The notes under the pieces are model-generated. The model was not told where the DNA came from. It did no database searches and saw only the letters and a program-made list of their open reading frames with translations. This document shows positions 9,220 through 17,932 of a DNA stretch of 64,000 nt, piece by piece; position 1 is the stretch's first letter; every line of letters begins with the position of its first letter. The position numbers and the translations under genes are program-made. The stretch lies in the NCBI GenBank assembly GCA_943789505.1, contig CALSUJ010000001.1, positions 744,001 through 808,000 of the forward strand. The letters run 5' to 3'. The stretch comes from an uncultured Flavobacteriales bacterium. GTDB lineage: Bacteria; Bacteroidota; Bacteroidia; Flavobacteriales; BACL11.

Positions 9220-10989
9220 TTATCTGTAGCTAATCTTACGCATTCTTAATGATTCTGGCGTAACTTCTAAATACTCATCAGCTTGAATATATTCCATGCT
9301 TTCTTCTAATGAAAAATCAATTTTAGGTGCAATTACAATTGTAGCATCAGTACCTGATTTACGCATGTTAGTTAATTGCTTTCCTTTAATAACATTAATA
9401 TCTAAATCATCTTCACGACTATTTTCTCCAATTACTTGTCCTTTATAAATAGCTGTTCCTGGTGAGATAAAGAATTTCCCTCTATCCTGTAATTTTCCAA
9501 TTGAAAATGCAGTTGAACTTCCTGCTTCCATTGAGATTAATGAACCTTTCATACGTTCAGCAATTTCTCCTTTATGTGGTCCATACTCTCTGAATCTGTG
9601 TGTCATAATAGCATTACCAGCAGTAGCAGTAAGCATATTGTTTCTTAATCCGATCAATCCTCTTGAAGGGATGTCAAATTCTAAATGTTGCAGATCACCT
9701 TTTGGTTCCATTACTAACATATCTCCTTTTCTTTGGGTAACCAAATCAATTGCTTTACCAGAGAATTCAGCAGGAACATCAATAACTAATGTTTCTAATG
9801 GTTCACATTTCTTGCCATCAATTGTTTTGTAGATTACTTGTGGCTTTCCAACTTGTAATTCAAATCCTTCTCTACGCATAGTTTCAATAAGCACTGACAA
9901 ATGCAAGATACCTCTACCAAAAACATTAAATTTTTCTTCAGAAGTTCCATCTTCAACTTTTAAAGCTAAGTTTTTCTCTAGCTCCTTATATAGTCTATCT
10001 CTTAAATGACGAGAAGTACAGTATTTTCCTTCTTTACCAAAGAAAGGAGAATTATTAATTGTAAAAAGCATACTCATAGTAGGCTCATCAATAGAAATTC
10101 TTGGTAACTCTTCAGGATTATCCAAATCAGCTAAAGTATCTCCAATTTCAAAATCATCAATTCCAACCATTGAACAAATATCACCAGCACGAGCTGTTTT
10201 TACTTGTACCTTACCCATTCCTTCAAACACATGTAATTCTTTAATTCTTACTTTCTTTCTTACGCCATCAGCTTTACAGAGTATGTAATCTTTCCCTTCA
10301 ACTAAATCTCCTCTAAAAATACGACCAATTGCAATACGACCAACAAACTTAGAGTAATCCAAAGATGTAATTTGCATTTGTGGTGTCCCTTCATTGTAAG
10401 GTGCTGCAGGGATTTCAGAAATTACGACATCTAGTAAAGCAGAAATATCATTAGTTTTTTCTTTCCAATCTAAACTCATCCATCCTTGTTTTGATGAACC
10501 AAAAATGGTAACAAAATCCAATTGATCTTCAGTAGCATCTAAATTAAACATTAAGTCAAAAATTGCATCTTGCACTAAATCAGGAGTACAATTTTCTTTA
10601 TCTACTTTGTTTACTACAACAATAGGTTTTAATCCTAATTCAATTGCTTTACTTAGTACAAACCTTGTTTGTGGCATTGCACCTTCAAAAGCATCAACTA
10701 ATAATAATACGCCATCAGCCATTTTAAGTACACGTTCAACCTCTCCTCCAAAGTCAGCATGCCCAGGTGTGTCAATTACATTAATTTTCACATCCTTATA
10801 AGTAACAGATACATTTTTAGAAAGGATAGTAATTCCTCTTTCTCTTTCTAAATCATTACTGTCTAATAATAATTCTGTTCTTTCTTTTCTTTGGTCAAGA
10901 ACTTTACATTGGTCAATAATTTTATCGACTAAGGTTGTTTTTCCGTGATCGACATGGGCAATAATTGCTATGTTTCTGATTGATTGCAT
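9220..10989 (-). CDS. typA: Ribosome-associated translational GTPase TypA/BipA
   Basis: A 589-residue GTPase with AHVDHGKTT (G1), RGIT (G2), DTPGHADF (G3) and NKVDK (G4), followed by EF-Tu domain 2, an EF-G-like domain and the TypA-specific C-terminus. Length and order match TypA/BipA, which works in 50S assembly and stress or cold adaptation. It stands alone on the minus strand between two hairpin terminators. A TAATTTTG box at 11007-11014 is 17 bases before the ATG, giving it its own promoter. Confidence 0.97.
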   Translation of the reverse strand: MQSIRNIAIIAHVDHGKTTLVDKIIDQCKVLDQRKERTELLLDSNDLERERGITILSKNVSVTYKDVKINVIDTPGHADFGGEVERVLKMADGVLLLVDAFEGAMPQTRFVLSKAIELGLKPIVVVNKVDKENCTPDLVQDAIFDLMFNLDATEDQLDFVTIFGSSKQGWMSLDWKEKTNDISALLDVVISEIPAAPYNEGTPQMQITSLDYSKFVGRIAIGRIFRGDLVEGKDYILCKADGVRKKVRIKELHVFEGMGKVQVKTARAGDICSMVGIDDFEIGDTLADLDNPEELPRISIDEPTMSMLFTINNSPFFGKEGKYCTSRHLRDRLYKELEKNLALKVEDGTSEEKFNVFGRGILHLSVLIETMRREGFELQVGKPQVIYKTIDGKKCEPLETLVIDVPAEFSGKAIDLVTQRKGDMLVMEPKGDLQHLEFDIPSRGLIGLRNNMLTATAGNAIMTHRFREYGPHKGEIAERMKGSLISMEAGSSTAFSIGKLQDRGKFFISPGTAIYKGQVIGENSREDDLDINVIKGKQLTNMRKSGTDATIVIAPKIDFSLEESMEYIQADEYLEVTPESLRMRKISYR

Positions 10990-11006
10990 ATTAAAATTTT
11001 AGGCGG

Positions 11007-11014
11007 CAAAATTA
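11007..11014 (-). promoter_or_regulatory. -7 box of typA
   Basis: TAATTTTG on the minus strand, 17 bases upstream of the typA ATG; fits TAnnTTTG. No clear -33 TTTG is visible. Confidence 0.55.
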
Positions 11015-11036
11015 CTCTTATTTTTCTCTTAAAAAA

Positions 11037-11064
11037 GAAAAGGCTAACAAATGTCAGCCTTTTC
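11037..11064 (-). terminator. Hairpin terminator after the peptidyl-prolyl isomerase gene
   Basis: Stem GAAAAGGCTAACA / TGTCAGCCTTTTC with one internal mismatch and a 2-base loop; on the minus strand it runs into TTTTCTTTTTT. It separates the isomerase gene from typA. Confidence 0.75.
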
Positions 11065-11130
11065 TGTAATATTCAAATAATGATTTTATTTAACTTCCAT
11101 TTATCATGGTTGTTAGTAGTTCTCTATTGA

Positions 11131-12210
11131 TTAATGATTATGACCTTTATGTAAGTCAACCTCTTCTTGTTTAACTCCCATTAATTCAACTTCAAAAATC
11201 AAAGTTGCATTTGGAGGTATCACTCCACCAGCACCTCTTTCGCCATAAGCTAAGCTAGGTGGTATAATAAAAGTTGCTTTTCCACCTACCTTTAATAATG
11301 CAATCCCTTCATCCCATCCTGGTATTACTCTTCCTTCTCCTAATGGAAATTCAATAGGAGCGTTTCTGTCGTATGAAGAATCAAATTTTGTACCATCGGC
11401 TAATTTACCTGTATAGTGTACAGATACTGTTTTTCCTGCTGTTGCTTGCGCACCTACACCTTCTTTAATCATAAAGTAAGCTAAACCACTTTTAGTAAAT
11501 GTAGCTCCTTCAGTTAATTTTTTTATTGACTGAGTAGATTCATTTGCTTTTACAGAATTTAATTTTTCAATTTCTGCTTGAGTAGTTATAAATATATTGT
11601 TTGCATCAAAAGCTTTTGCAGCAGCACCCTCTCTAACAATAGTTACTGTATTGATTATATCATCTTGGGTAATAGCATTCACAACATCCATTCCTTCAAC
11701 AACATTACCAAAAACTGAATGTTTCCCATCCAACCAAGAGGTTTCTTTATGCGTAATAAAAAATTGTGAACCATTAGTTGCAGGCCCTGAGTTTGCCATA
11801 GATAAAATTCCTCCCTTGTCATGCTTTAAGTCAGGATGAAATTCATCAGCAAATTTATATCCAGGATCGCCTGTTCCATTTCCATCAGGACAACCACCTT
11901 GAACCATAAAGTCAGCAATTACTCTGTGGAATTTTAATCCGTCATAGTAAGGAGTACCTATATCTTTTTTATTGTTTTTTAATGTTCCTTCAGCTAGCCC
12001 AACAAAGTTGGCTACTGTAAGTGGAGTTTTTTCATATTCCAATTGGATTAGGATTTCTCCTTTAGTGGTGTTGATTTTTGCGTACATACCGTTTTCTAAA
12101 TTTGATTTTGCATTATTATTAGTTGTATTTTCTTTTTTATTGAAAATATTTTGTGAAAATGAACTTAATGTTAAAGCACATAATACTGTTAGGATTGTTA
12201 TTTTTTTCAT
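11131..12210 (-). CDS. Secreted/periplasmic cyclophilin-FKBP fusion peptidyl-prolyl isomerase
   Basis: A 359-residue protein with a signal peptide ([20 protein letters not shown]), a cyclophilin domain at about 43-205 ([41 protein letters not shown]) and an FKBP domain at about 250-348 ([44 protein letters not shown]). Both are proline isomerases, so the protein carries two unrelated catalytic folds with the same activity in one exported chain, probably for folding of envelope or secreted proteins. The short His-containing tail (HKGHNH) might bind metal; this is a guess. It follows nrnA by 3 bases. Confidence 0.93.
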   Translation of the reverse strand: MKKITILTVLCALTLSSFSQNIFNKKENTTNNNAKSNLENGMYAKINTTKGEILIQLEYEKTPLTVANFVGLAEGTLKNNKKDIGTPYYDGLKFHRVIADFMVQGGCPDGNGTGDPGYKFADEFHPDLKHDKGGILSMANSGPATNGSQFFITHKETSWLDGKHSVFGNVVEGMDVVNAITQDDIINTVTIVREGAAAKAFDANNIFITTQAEIEKLNSVKANESTQSIKKLTEGATFTKSGLAYFMIKEGVGAQATAGKTVSVHYTGKLADGTKFDSSYDRNAPIEFPLGEGRVIPGWDEGIALLKVGGKATFIIPPSLAYGERGAGGVIPPNATLIFEVELMGVKQEEVDLHKGHNH

Positions 12211-12213
12211 AGT

Positions 12214-13233
12214 TTAATTCGTTTTATTTAGTTCAGATTTATATTCATTTATTATTGTTTCAACTTTTGTAATCGTTTCATTTACTGAAAGTTCAGATAT
12301 ACCACCTGAAGCATTCATGTGTCCTCCTCCGCTAAAATATTTATTAGCAATTCCATTTACTTTAAAGTTTCCTTTTGAGCGTAATGAAAGCTTAACCATG
12401 CCATCTTTTTCGGCTATAAAAATAGCAAATTTAATTCCTTCAATTGCTAATGCATAGTTAACAAATCCTTCGGTATCTCCCTTCTTAAATTCAAATCTTT
12501 TCAGTTCCTGATCCGTTAACGAGATAATGGCAGCATTATTTTCTGGGTACAGTCTTAATTTTTCATTTAGACAATATCCTAGTAATTTTATACTTGTAGC
12601 GGAAGAATTATCATATATCAAATCATGAATTTTAGCATTTTCAGCTCCTGCATTAATCAATTCGGCAATTACATGATGCGTTTTTGCAGTAGTTGATGCG
12701 TATTTAAAACTACCGGTATCTGTCATGATGCCTACATACAAGCATTCAGCAATTGCTTTGTTTAGATAACTTGTCATATCCATAGCATCCATTACCTCAA
12801 ACACCATTTGAGCTGTGGAGCAAGCACTAGTGTCAGAAAAGATAATATCTGCAATGTCTCTATCGGGGTCTTGATGATGATCAATCATAACTTTGGTTGC
12901 GTTGCTATTTTTTATAGCATCAGCGTAAGTTGCAATCCTACTCAAGTGACTAAAATCTAAAAGAAAAATTAGCTCCGCTTCACTGGTCAATTTATTAGCT
13001 TCTAGTTCATTTCCCTCATAAGTTATAACATCATCATTACCTGGTAACCAGTGTAAAAATTTAGCATAGGCGTTGGGCGTTATTATTTGAACTTGATGCC
13101 CTAGTTGCTTTAGTAAATGCAATAAACCTAATGATGAACCAATTGCATCTCCGTCAGGACCTTTGTGGGTTGTTACAACTATTTTTTTAGGGCTACTTAA
13201 TAGTACTTTTAGTTCTTGTGCATATTTTGTCAT
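12214..13233 (-). CDS. nrnA: Bifunctional oligoribonuclease/PAP phosphatase NrnA (DHH family)
   Basis: A DHH/DHHA1 phosphoesterase of about 339 residues: DGDAIGSSLGL (motif I), FLLDFSHLSRI (motif II), MIDHHQDPD (motif III, DHH), DTGSFKYA (motif IV) and a C-terminal GGGHMNASGG in DHHA1. The family degrades nanoRNAs and dephosphorylates pAp, the by-product of PAPS-dependent sulfotransfer, which is of note because three sulfotransferases lie at 57-63 kb. The frame can be extended to a TTG at 13242, but that lies in a TATTTTTG box (13240-13247), so ATG at 13233 is chosen. It is divergent from ndk. Confidence 0.93.
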   Translation of the reverse strand: MTKYAQELKVLLSSPKKIVVTTHKGPDGDAIGSSLGLLHLLKQLGHQVQIITPNAYAKFLHWLPGNDDVITYEGNELEANKLTSEAELIFLLDFSHLSRIATYADAIKNSNATKVMIDHHQDPDRDIADIIFSDTSACSTAQMVFEVMDAMDMTSYLNKAIAECLYVGIMTDTGSFKYASTTAKTHHVIAELINAGAENAKIHDLIYDNSSATSIKLLGYCLNEKLRLYPENNAAIISLTDQELKRFEFKKGDTEGFVNYALAIEGIKFAIFIAEKDGMVKLSLRSKGNFKVNGIANKYFSGGGHMNASGGISELSVNETITKVETIINEYKSELNKTN

Positions 13234-13239
13234 AAGCTG

Positions 13240-13247
13240 CAAAAATA
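13240..13247 (-). promoter_or_regulatory. -7 box of nrnA, 6 bases from the start codon
   Basis: TATTTTTG on the minus strand ends 6 bases before ATG 13233, so the transcript would have almost no leader. Confidence 0.5.
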
Positions 13248-13282
13248 GTAAAAGAAATAATAGCTAGGATGCTAATAATTTC

Positions 13283-13290
13283 TAATTTTG
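13283..13290 (+). promoter_or_regulatory. -7 box of ndk
   Basis: TAATTTTG, 28 bases upstream of the ndk ATG and back-to-back with the nrnA box in a short divergent promoter region. Confidence 0.55.
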
Positions 13291-13318
13291 CAGCCCTTAA
13301 TAAATAAAACTTTAAAAG

Positions 13319-13735
13319 ATGTCAAATATTACATTTACAATGATTAAACCAGAAGCTGTTGCGGCTGGAAACACTGGAGCAATCTTAAAAAAAATTGAAG
13401 GATCAGGATTTAGAATTGTAGCTTTGAAAAAAGTTCATTTATCTAAAGAAAGAGCTAGTGATTTTTATGCTGTACACAGTGAGCGTCCATTTTATGGAGA
13501 GTTGGTTGATTACATGTGTGAATCACCGATTATTGCTGCTATTTTAGAAAAAGATAATGCAGTTGCTGATTTTAGAACCTTAATTGGTGCTACTAATCCA
13601 GCTGATGCTGCACAAGGTACCATTAGAGCAGAATTTGCAGAGAGCTTAGCTAAGAATGCCGTACACGGTTCTGATTCTGATGAAAATGCAAATATTGAAG
13701 CTGACTTCCATTTCTCAGCTGAGGAAAGATTTTAG
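13319..13735 (+). CDS. ndk: Nucleoside diphosphate kinase
   Basis: A 138-residue protein with the NDK start (FTMIKPEAV, residues 6-14), [12 protein letters not shown] and the active-site segment NAVHGSDS, where His116 is the phosphohistidine. It balances NTP and dNTP pools by phosphate transfer from ATP. Monocistronic: it has its own -7 box and is followed by a strong hairpin terminator. Length and motifs match the family throughout. Confidence 0.97.
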   Translation: MSNITFTMIKPEAVAAGNTGAILKKIEGSGFRIVALKKVHLSKERASDFYAVHSERPFYGELVDYMCESPIIAAILEKDNAVADFRTLIGATNPADAAQGTIRAEFAESLAKNAVHGSDSDENANIEADFHFSAEERF

Positions 13736-13758
13736 TAAAAGAAATTGTTTAAGAATTT

Positions 13759-13790
13759 AATAATAGCCACTCTATCGAGTGGCTATTATT
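13759..13790. terminator. Bidirectional hairpin terminator between ndk and the umuD-like gene
   Basis: A perfect 14-bp stem (AATAATAGCCACTC / GAGTGGCTATTATT) with a TATC loop between two convergent genes. T-rich flanks are present on both sides, so it can serve both transcripts. Confidence 0.85.
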
Positions 13791-13806
13791 CTTTTATAGT
13801 ATTTTC

Positions 13807-14256
13807 TTAAACTTTATGAATTACATAGGTAACTACTCCCCAAACCTTAAAGTCCATATCCTCAGTAATTTCAATGGGAGTGAAATTTTCATTCTCAGGC
13901 ATTAGGTATAATTTTTTATCCGATACATTTACACGTTTTACAGTAAACTCATTATCAATAACGGCCAACACTATACTCCTGTTTTCAGGTTCAATGACTC
14001 TATCAACTAACATTACATCTCCACTTAGTATCCCAGCATCCTTCATGCTCTCACCTATTGCCTTTACACAAAAAGTGTGGTTTGGATTTCTCACTAAATG
14101 ATCATGCAGATTCAAATCCAAATCCATAGCCTCATCAGCAGGTGAAGGAAAGCCTGCTGGCACACTCCCTTCAAAAAGATTTATACCATCAAGGTTTTTA
14201 GTGTCTAGTGTATAAAACGCAAGATTATCAGTAGTTTTTATAGGTTTCAGTTTCAT
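13807..14256 (-). CDS. umuD: UmuD-like S24 self-cleaving protease subunit, no umuC alongside
   Basis: A 149-residue LexA/UmuD-type S24 peptidase. It has an Ala34-Gly35 cleavage bond within VPAGFPSPADE, the Ser70 nucleophile in GESMKDAGI and Lys107 in FTVKRV, all as in UmuD. UmuD' normally joins UmuC to form translesion polymerase V under RecA control. Here the neighbours downstream of its promoter side are DUF721/DciA and recF, and no umuC is found anywhere in the window. There is no N-terminal DNA-binding domain, so it is not LexA. Gap to the upstream gene is 2 bases, so it is in the recF operon. Confidence 0.88.
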   Translation of the reverse strand: MKLKPIKTTDNLAFYTLDTKNLDGINLFEGSVPAGFPSPADEAMDLDLNLHDHLVRNPNHTFCVKAIGESMKDAGILSGDVMLVDRVIEPENRSIVLAVIDNEFTVKRVNVSDKKLYLMPENENFTPIEITEDMDFKVWGVVTYVIHKV

Positions 14257-14258
14257 AA

Positions 14259-14549
14259 TTATTTTAAGATAATATCTTTTAAGAAAGGTTTTTCTAATCG
14301 TTTGTTAATTTGTTGTAAGAGTTCCGTTTTTTTATAGCTAAGCTCATTGCGCATGGGTGCTGACTTTAGCTTAACATATAATATGCCTTTGTATATTTTT
14401 TTGTCAATGATGTATTTTATTAAAGCCTCTCCCATTATGTCATCCCAAATTGCCAAAGCATCTAATTCATCAAGCTTGCCTGATAGCTTAGGGTTTTTCA
14501 TTAACTTCCTTATGATGTCACCAACATTATGTGTGTTTTTACCTCTCAT
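14259..14549 (-). CDS. DUF721/DciA-like protein
   Basis: A 96-residue basic protein with the DUF721 core (LDALAIWDDIMGEALIKYI, LYVKLKSAPMRNELSYKKTELLQQIN). DUF721 includes DciA, the ancestral loader of the replicative helicase DnaB in bacteria that lack DnaC. It sits directly after recF with a 1-base overlap and before the umuD-like gene, a common recF neighbourhood in Bacteroidota. The helicase-loading role is inferred from the family. Confidence 0.85.
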   Translation of the reverse strand: MRGKNTHNVGDIIRKLMKNPKLSGKLDELDALAIWDDIMGEALIKYIIDKKIYKGILYVKLKSAPMRNELSYKKTELLQQINKRLEKPFLKDIILK

Positions 14550-15646
14550 TATATTGTGGATCCATTTTCAATTTTAAAAATACTGTAAGGAATATTAGCT
14601 TTCGTTAAAATCTCCTCACTCCTTTGTGCATGTGTGTCGGTAATAAAAACCTGCCCAAAAACACCTTTATTTACAAAGCTAATTAATTTTAATACTCTAT
14701 TATCATCTAACTTGTCAAATATATCGTCTAACAAAAGAATAGGATTAAACCCAATCTGATTTTTTATAAACTCAAACTGGGCAAGTTTTAAGGCAATCAA
14801 GAATGATTTTTGTTGTCCTTGTGAACCAATCTTCTTTATAGGATGATTGTTCATCTCAAATAGAATATCATCTTTATGGGTTCCTACTTGGGTGTAATTA
14901 CTAGCTCTATCTTTTACCTGAAAAGCGATTATTAAATTCTTAAAATCAGCTTCATTTAATTGTGAGTTATATACAAGATTAACAACTTCTTTACTGCCTG
15001 AAATCTCAGCATAATACCTATTAAATACAGGAGTAAGTTCCTTTAGAAAAGAGGTTCTTTCACTATGAATTAATGTGCCTAATAGGATAAGTTGATTGTC
15101 ATATGTTTCAAGCGATAACTCATCAAAATATCCTCTTTCAGAAAATTGTTTTAATAAAGCATTTCTTTGCTTAAGTGCTTTGTTGTAATTGATAAGGGTT
15201 TTAAGGTAGCTCTGCTTGTATTGTGCAATACTGCTATCCAAATACTTACGCCTTATCTCACTCCCTTCCAGTATTAAATTGCTGTCAGTTGGCGATATGA
15301 TAACGCTAGGAAACTGGCCAATATGTTCTGAAAAACGTTTGTATTTTTTCTGATTCTTTTTAAGCACTTTTCCCTCCCCCTCTTTTAGGTTACATTGAAT
15401 TTCATCAGTTGTTTCCTGTTTTGTAAAATTACCTTTTAGCATAAAATAGTCCATTTTGAATTGAATGTTTTGTGCATCAATATGATTAAAATAACTTTTT
15501 GATTGTGACAAATAATGAATAGCATCCAATATATTAGTCTTACCTGCACCATTATCACCCACAAAACAATTCACTTGCTTGGTAAAGGAAAAACTACTTT
15601 GAGAATGGTTTTTAAACTGATTTATCTGTAGGTTTTTTAAATGCAA
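14549..15646 (-). CDS. recF: DNA replication/repair protein RecF
   Basis: A 365-residue SMC-like ATPase with Walker A GDNGAGKTN (30-38), the ABC signature GSQGQQKS and Walker B ILLLDDIFDKLD near the C-terminus. RecF loads RecA at gaps through RecOR. The start at 15646 aligns with the family N-terminus (MHLKNLQINQFKNH). First gene of a minus-strand operon recF, dciA-like, umuD-like; divergent from the TPR gene at 15762. Confidence 0.96.
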   Translation of the reverse strand: MHLKNLQINQFKNHSQSSFSFTKQVNCFVGDNGAGKTNILDAIHYLSQSKSYFNHIDAQNIQFKMDYFMLKGNFTKQETTDEIQCNLKEGEGKVLKKNQKKYKRFSEHIGQFPSVIISPTDSNLILEGSEIRRKYLDSSIAQYKQSYLKTLINYNKALKQRNALLKQFSERGYFDELSLETYDNQLILLGTLIHSERTSFLKELTPVFNRYYAEISGSKEVVNLVYNSQLNEADFKNLIIAFQVKDRASNYTQVGTHKDDILFEMNNHPIKKIGSQGQQKSFLIALKLAQFEFIKNQIGFNPILLLDDIFDKLDDNRVLKLISFVNKGVFGQVFITDTHAQRSEEILTKANIPYSIFKIENGSTI

Positions 15647-15710
15647 TGGCTTTCAATTGGTTTTAGTCTTCCGTTTTAAACTCGCAAATTAATTTTTATA
15701 GAGTTCATGA

Positions 15711-15741
15711 TTGCTTGGCAATTCAAAAAAACTTATATTTG
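15711..15741 (+). promoter_or_regulatory. Promoter of the TPR-ribH operon
   Basis: TATATTTG at 15734-15741 with a TTG at 15711-15713, 20 bases apart, matching the Bacteroidota TTTG-N19-21-TAnnTTTG pattern. The ATG is 20 bases downstream. Confidence 0.6.
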
Positions 15742-15761
15742 CGGTCCAAAAATAAGATTAA

Positions 15762-16445
15762 ATGGCTAAGAAAAAAAACAAAACAGAAGATCAATTTGCT
15801 CAAATTGAAGAAACACTTTCAAGAACAGAACAATATATTGAAGATAATCAGAAAAACCTGATAAGAGGAGTAGGTGCTCTTGTTCTAGTTGTTGCATTAT
15901 TTATAGGTTATCAAAATCTATATATTGCTCCAATGGAAAAGGAAGCGCAAACTGATATGTTCATGGCTGAGCTTTATTTTCAGAAAGATTCGTTCAATTT
16001 AGCCTTAAATGGTGATGGACAATACTTAGGATTTCTTGATATTGCTGATGAATACAGTTCTACAAAAGCAGGTGCTTTAGCAAATTATTACTCAGGATTA
16101 TCTTACCTAAATACTGGTGATTTTGAAAATGCAATTGAGTATTTAGGTGACTTTTCATCTGATGATATTGTACTTTCAGCTTTAGCATTAGGTTGTATTG
16201 GTGATGCTTATATGGAATTAGCGGACACTGATAATGCACTTTCTTATTATGAAGATGCTGCTGCAAAAAATGTTAATGAGTTTACAACACCAAGATACAT
16301 GTTAAAACAAGCTATGATTCATGAAGCAAATGGTGATGTTGCTGATGCTTTAGCTTTATACAAAGGAATTGAAGCTGATTATAAAACTTCTCGTGAAGGA
16401 AATGGAATTGAAAAATATATTGCCCGAGCTGAAAACGCATTGTAA
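15762..16445 (+). CDS. Membrane-anchored tetratricopeptide-repeat protein (YfgM-like)
   Basis: A 227-residue protein with a charged start (MAKKKNKTEDQFAQIEE), one transmembrane anchor at about 38-55 (LIRGVGALVLVVALFIGYQNL) and a periplasmic part with TPR-like helical pairs (ALANYYSGLSYLNTGDFENAIEYL, GCIGDAYMELADTDNALSYYEDA). Layout resembles YfgM, a partner of periplasmic chaperones. Its TAA stop overlaps the ATG of ribH, so the two genes are coupled. Confidence 0.8.
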   Translation: MAKKKNKTEDQFAQIEETLSRTEQYIEDNQKNLIRGVGALVLVVALFIGYQNLYIAPMEKEAQTDMFMAELYFQKDSFNLALNGDGQYLGFLDIADEYSSTKAGALANYYSGLSYLNTGDFENAIEYLGDFSSDDIVLSALALGCIGDAYMELADTDNALSYYEDAAAKNVNEFTTPRYMLKQAMIHEANGDVADALALYKGIEADYKTSREGNGIEKYIARAENAL

Positions 16446-16927
16446 TGACTAAAAAAAATACTAACCTCTCCCATTTTAATAAGGATGAAGTTCCCAATGC
16501 CAAAGGTTTAACCTTTGGTATTGTTGTTTCTGAATGGAATGTAAATATTACAGAAGGACTTTATAATGGAACTGCTGATGCATTAATTGAATGTGGAGCT
16601 AATTCTAATGATATTGTTAGATATAATGTTCCCGGAAGTTATGAATTAGTTTTTGGTGCTAAGATTGCTGCTAAAAATAAGCCTGATGCAATAATCTGTT
16701 TAGGTTCTGTTATACAAGGGGAAACAAAACATTTTGACTTTATTTGTAATGCTGTAGCTATGGGAATTAAAGATTTAAATATCAGTTTGGATATTCCTGT
16801 TATTTTTGGTGTATTAACCGATAACACTATGGATCAGGCTAAAAACAGGTCAGGTGGTAAATATGGAAATAAAGGAATTGAATCTGCTATTACGGCTATA
16901 AAAATGGCTGTTTTAAATAGAAAATAA
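16445..16927 (+). CDS. ribH: 6,7-dimethyl-8-ribityllumazine synthase
   Basis: A 160-residue lumazine synthase with the N-terminal substrate loop (VVSEWNVNIT), PGSYELVFGAK and the catalytic segment GETKHFDFI with His96. It performs the penultimate step of riboflavin synthesis, feeding the flavin used by the many flavoproteins in this window. The start overlaps the stop of the TPR gene. No other rib genes are nearby. Confidence 0.96.
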   Translation: MTKKNTNLSHFNKDEVPNAKGLTFGIVVSEWNVNITEGLYNGTADALIECGANSNDIVRYNVPGSYELVFGAKIAAKNKPDAIICLGSVIQGETKHFDFICNAVAMGIKDLNISLDIPVIFGVLTDNTMDQAKNRSGGKYGNKGIESAITAIKMAVLNRK

Positions 16928-16939
16928 ATTCTTGCTTAA

Positions 16940-16973
16940 TTTGTTTTTTAAAAGAAGAAAATTTTTAAGTTTG
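16940..16973 (+). promoter_or_regulatory. Promoter of tRNA-Arg
   Basis: TTTG at 16940-16943 and TAAGTTTG at 16966-16973, spacer 22 bases; the tRNA 5' end is 16 bases downstream of the -7 box. Confidence 0.6.
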
Positions 16974-16989
16974 CAGCCCAATTTACAAT

Positions 16990-17063
16990 GGTCGAGTAGC
17001 TCAGCTGGATAGAGCATCTGCCTTCTAAGCAGACGGTCACAGGTTCGAATCCTGTCTCGATCA
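16990..17063 (+). tRNA. tRNA-Arg (anticodon TCT)
   Basis: A complete cloverleaf of 74 bases: acceptor GGTCGAG/CTCGATC with one G-U pair, D-stem GCTC/GAGC, anticodon stem TCTGC/GCAGA with loop CTTCTAA (anticodon TCT), T-stem ACAGG/CCTGT with loop TTCGAAT, discriminator A. CCA is not encoded. Confidence 0.95.
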
Positions 17064-17069
17064 CTAAAC

Positions 17070-17101
17070 AAAAAACTCAGTAAGCAATTACTGAGTTTTT
17101 T
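17070..17101 (+). terminator. Terminator after tRNA-Arg
   Basis: A perfect 14-bp stem (AAAAAACTCAGTAA / TTACTGAGTTTTTT) with a GCAA tetraloop and a T-run, starting 6 bases after the tRNA. Confidence 0.88.
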
Positions 17102-17135
17102 TGTTTTAAACTTAAGAATAATTATAAGCTGACTC

Positions 17136-17816
17136 CTATTCAAGAATTATTTTCTTTTCTACTGTTCCATCATCATAGATGTAAAATAGTGGTTGATTTT
17201 TTGAATTTGCTTCTCTTCCTAAGAAGTCTGATACTTTAATAAGTTCTTTGTCTTTAGCGTATTCTCTTATTGCAGATGGCAGAGTGTATTCACTTATACT
17301 TAAAGTAGATAAAGTTAAAAAATCACCGTTATTAGAACCACCAGGGTATCCTGCTGCGATAAAAGCTCCATAAAAAGTAATATCTCCAGTACCAATAGAT
17401 GGAGCCTCCCAATCAAAACTCCATGTATTTGAAGAAATTCCAGCTGCTGTATGTGTAATTGCATTCCCATTGTTTACTAACTGAGTTGCACCAGGGTTTA
17501 TGTTAAAAAAAGTTCCCGTTTTTGTATTACCTGTATTTTCTTCACATGTTATCTCAAAACCGTCCGCCCAAGAGCTAGTTGTAATAGTATAAGTATTGCC
17601 TGGGGTATATCCATTGTTAGGGATATTTGAGGTAATATGTGTAGTACTTATAGTTGCAGGAAATTCAGCATAATGACAAGATGTACAATCTGAATTATCC
17701 ATTGGTGATCCTGTTTTTCCTCCAGGAGAGCCTGTAAGCTTACCAATTGTCGATTGTGGATAGAACAAAATTGCTAATGCAATAATTGATCCAAGAATAA
17801 ATATATGTTTTTTCAT
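17136..17816 (-). CDS. Secreted Reeler/choice-of-anchor-V-like protein with CxxCH and T9SS tail
   Basis: A 226-residue exported protein. After a signal peptide (MKKHIFILGSIIALAILFYP) comes GSPGGKTGSPMDNSDCTSCH, a lone CxxCH motif as in c-type haem attachment, then a beta-rich domain of the choice-of-anchor-V/Reeler type (SNIPNNGYTPGNTYTIT, WSFDWEAPSIGTGDITFYGAF). The C-terminus (SDFLGRE ... LFYIYDDGTVEKKIILE) matches the sorting tails of the two large proteins at 43-47.6 kb and is taken as a T9SS signal. Function is unknown. Its stop lies 30-odd bases from the tRNA-Arg terminator, in convergent orientation. Confidence 0.8.
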   Translation of the reverse strand: MKKHIFILGSIIALAILFYPQSTIGKLTGSPGGKTGSPMDNSDCTSCHYAEFPATISTTHITSNIPNNGYTPGNTYTITTSSWADGFEITCEENTGNTKTGTFFNINPGATQLVNNGNAITHTAAGISSNTWSFDWEAPSIGTGDITFYGAFIAAGYPGGSNNGDFLTLSTLSISEYTLPSAIREYAKDKELIKVSDFLGREANSKNQPLFYIYDDGTVEKKIILE

Positions 17817-17932
17817 ATTACAATATTACAATAAATAGGACAACTTAATGTAATTTAAAATATTATAAACTTAAGTGTTAGACATTTTAAGCAAAAAATA
17901 TTCTGCTAAAAAAGTTTAAAAAATTAACTTAT

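Noticed and set aside
16913-17143. Minus-strand open frame over the tRNA-Arg.
   Set aside because: It is the complement of a tRNA and its terminator; the sequence there is fully explained.
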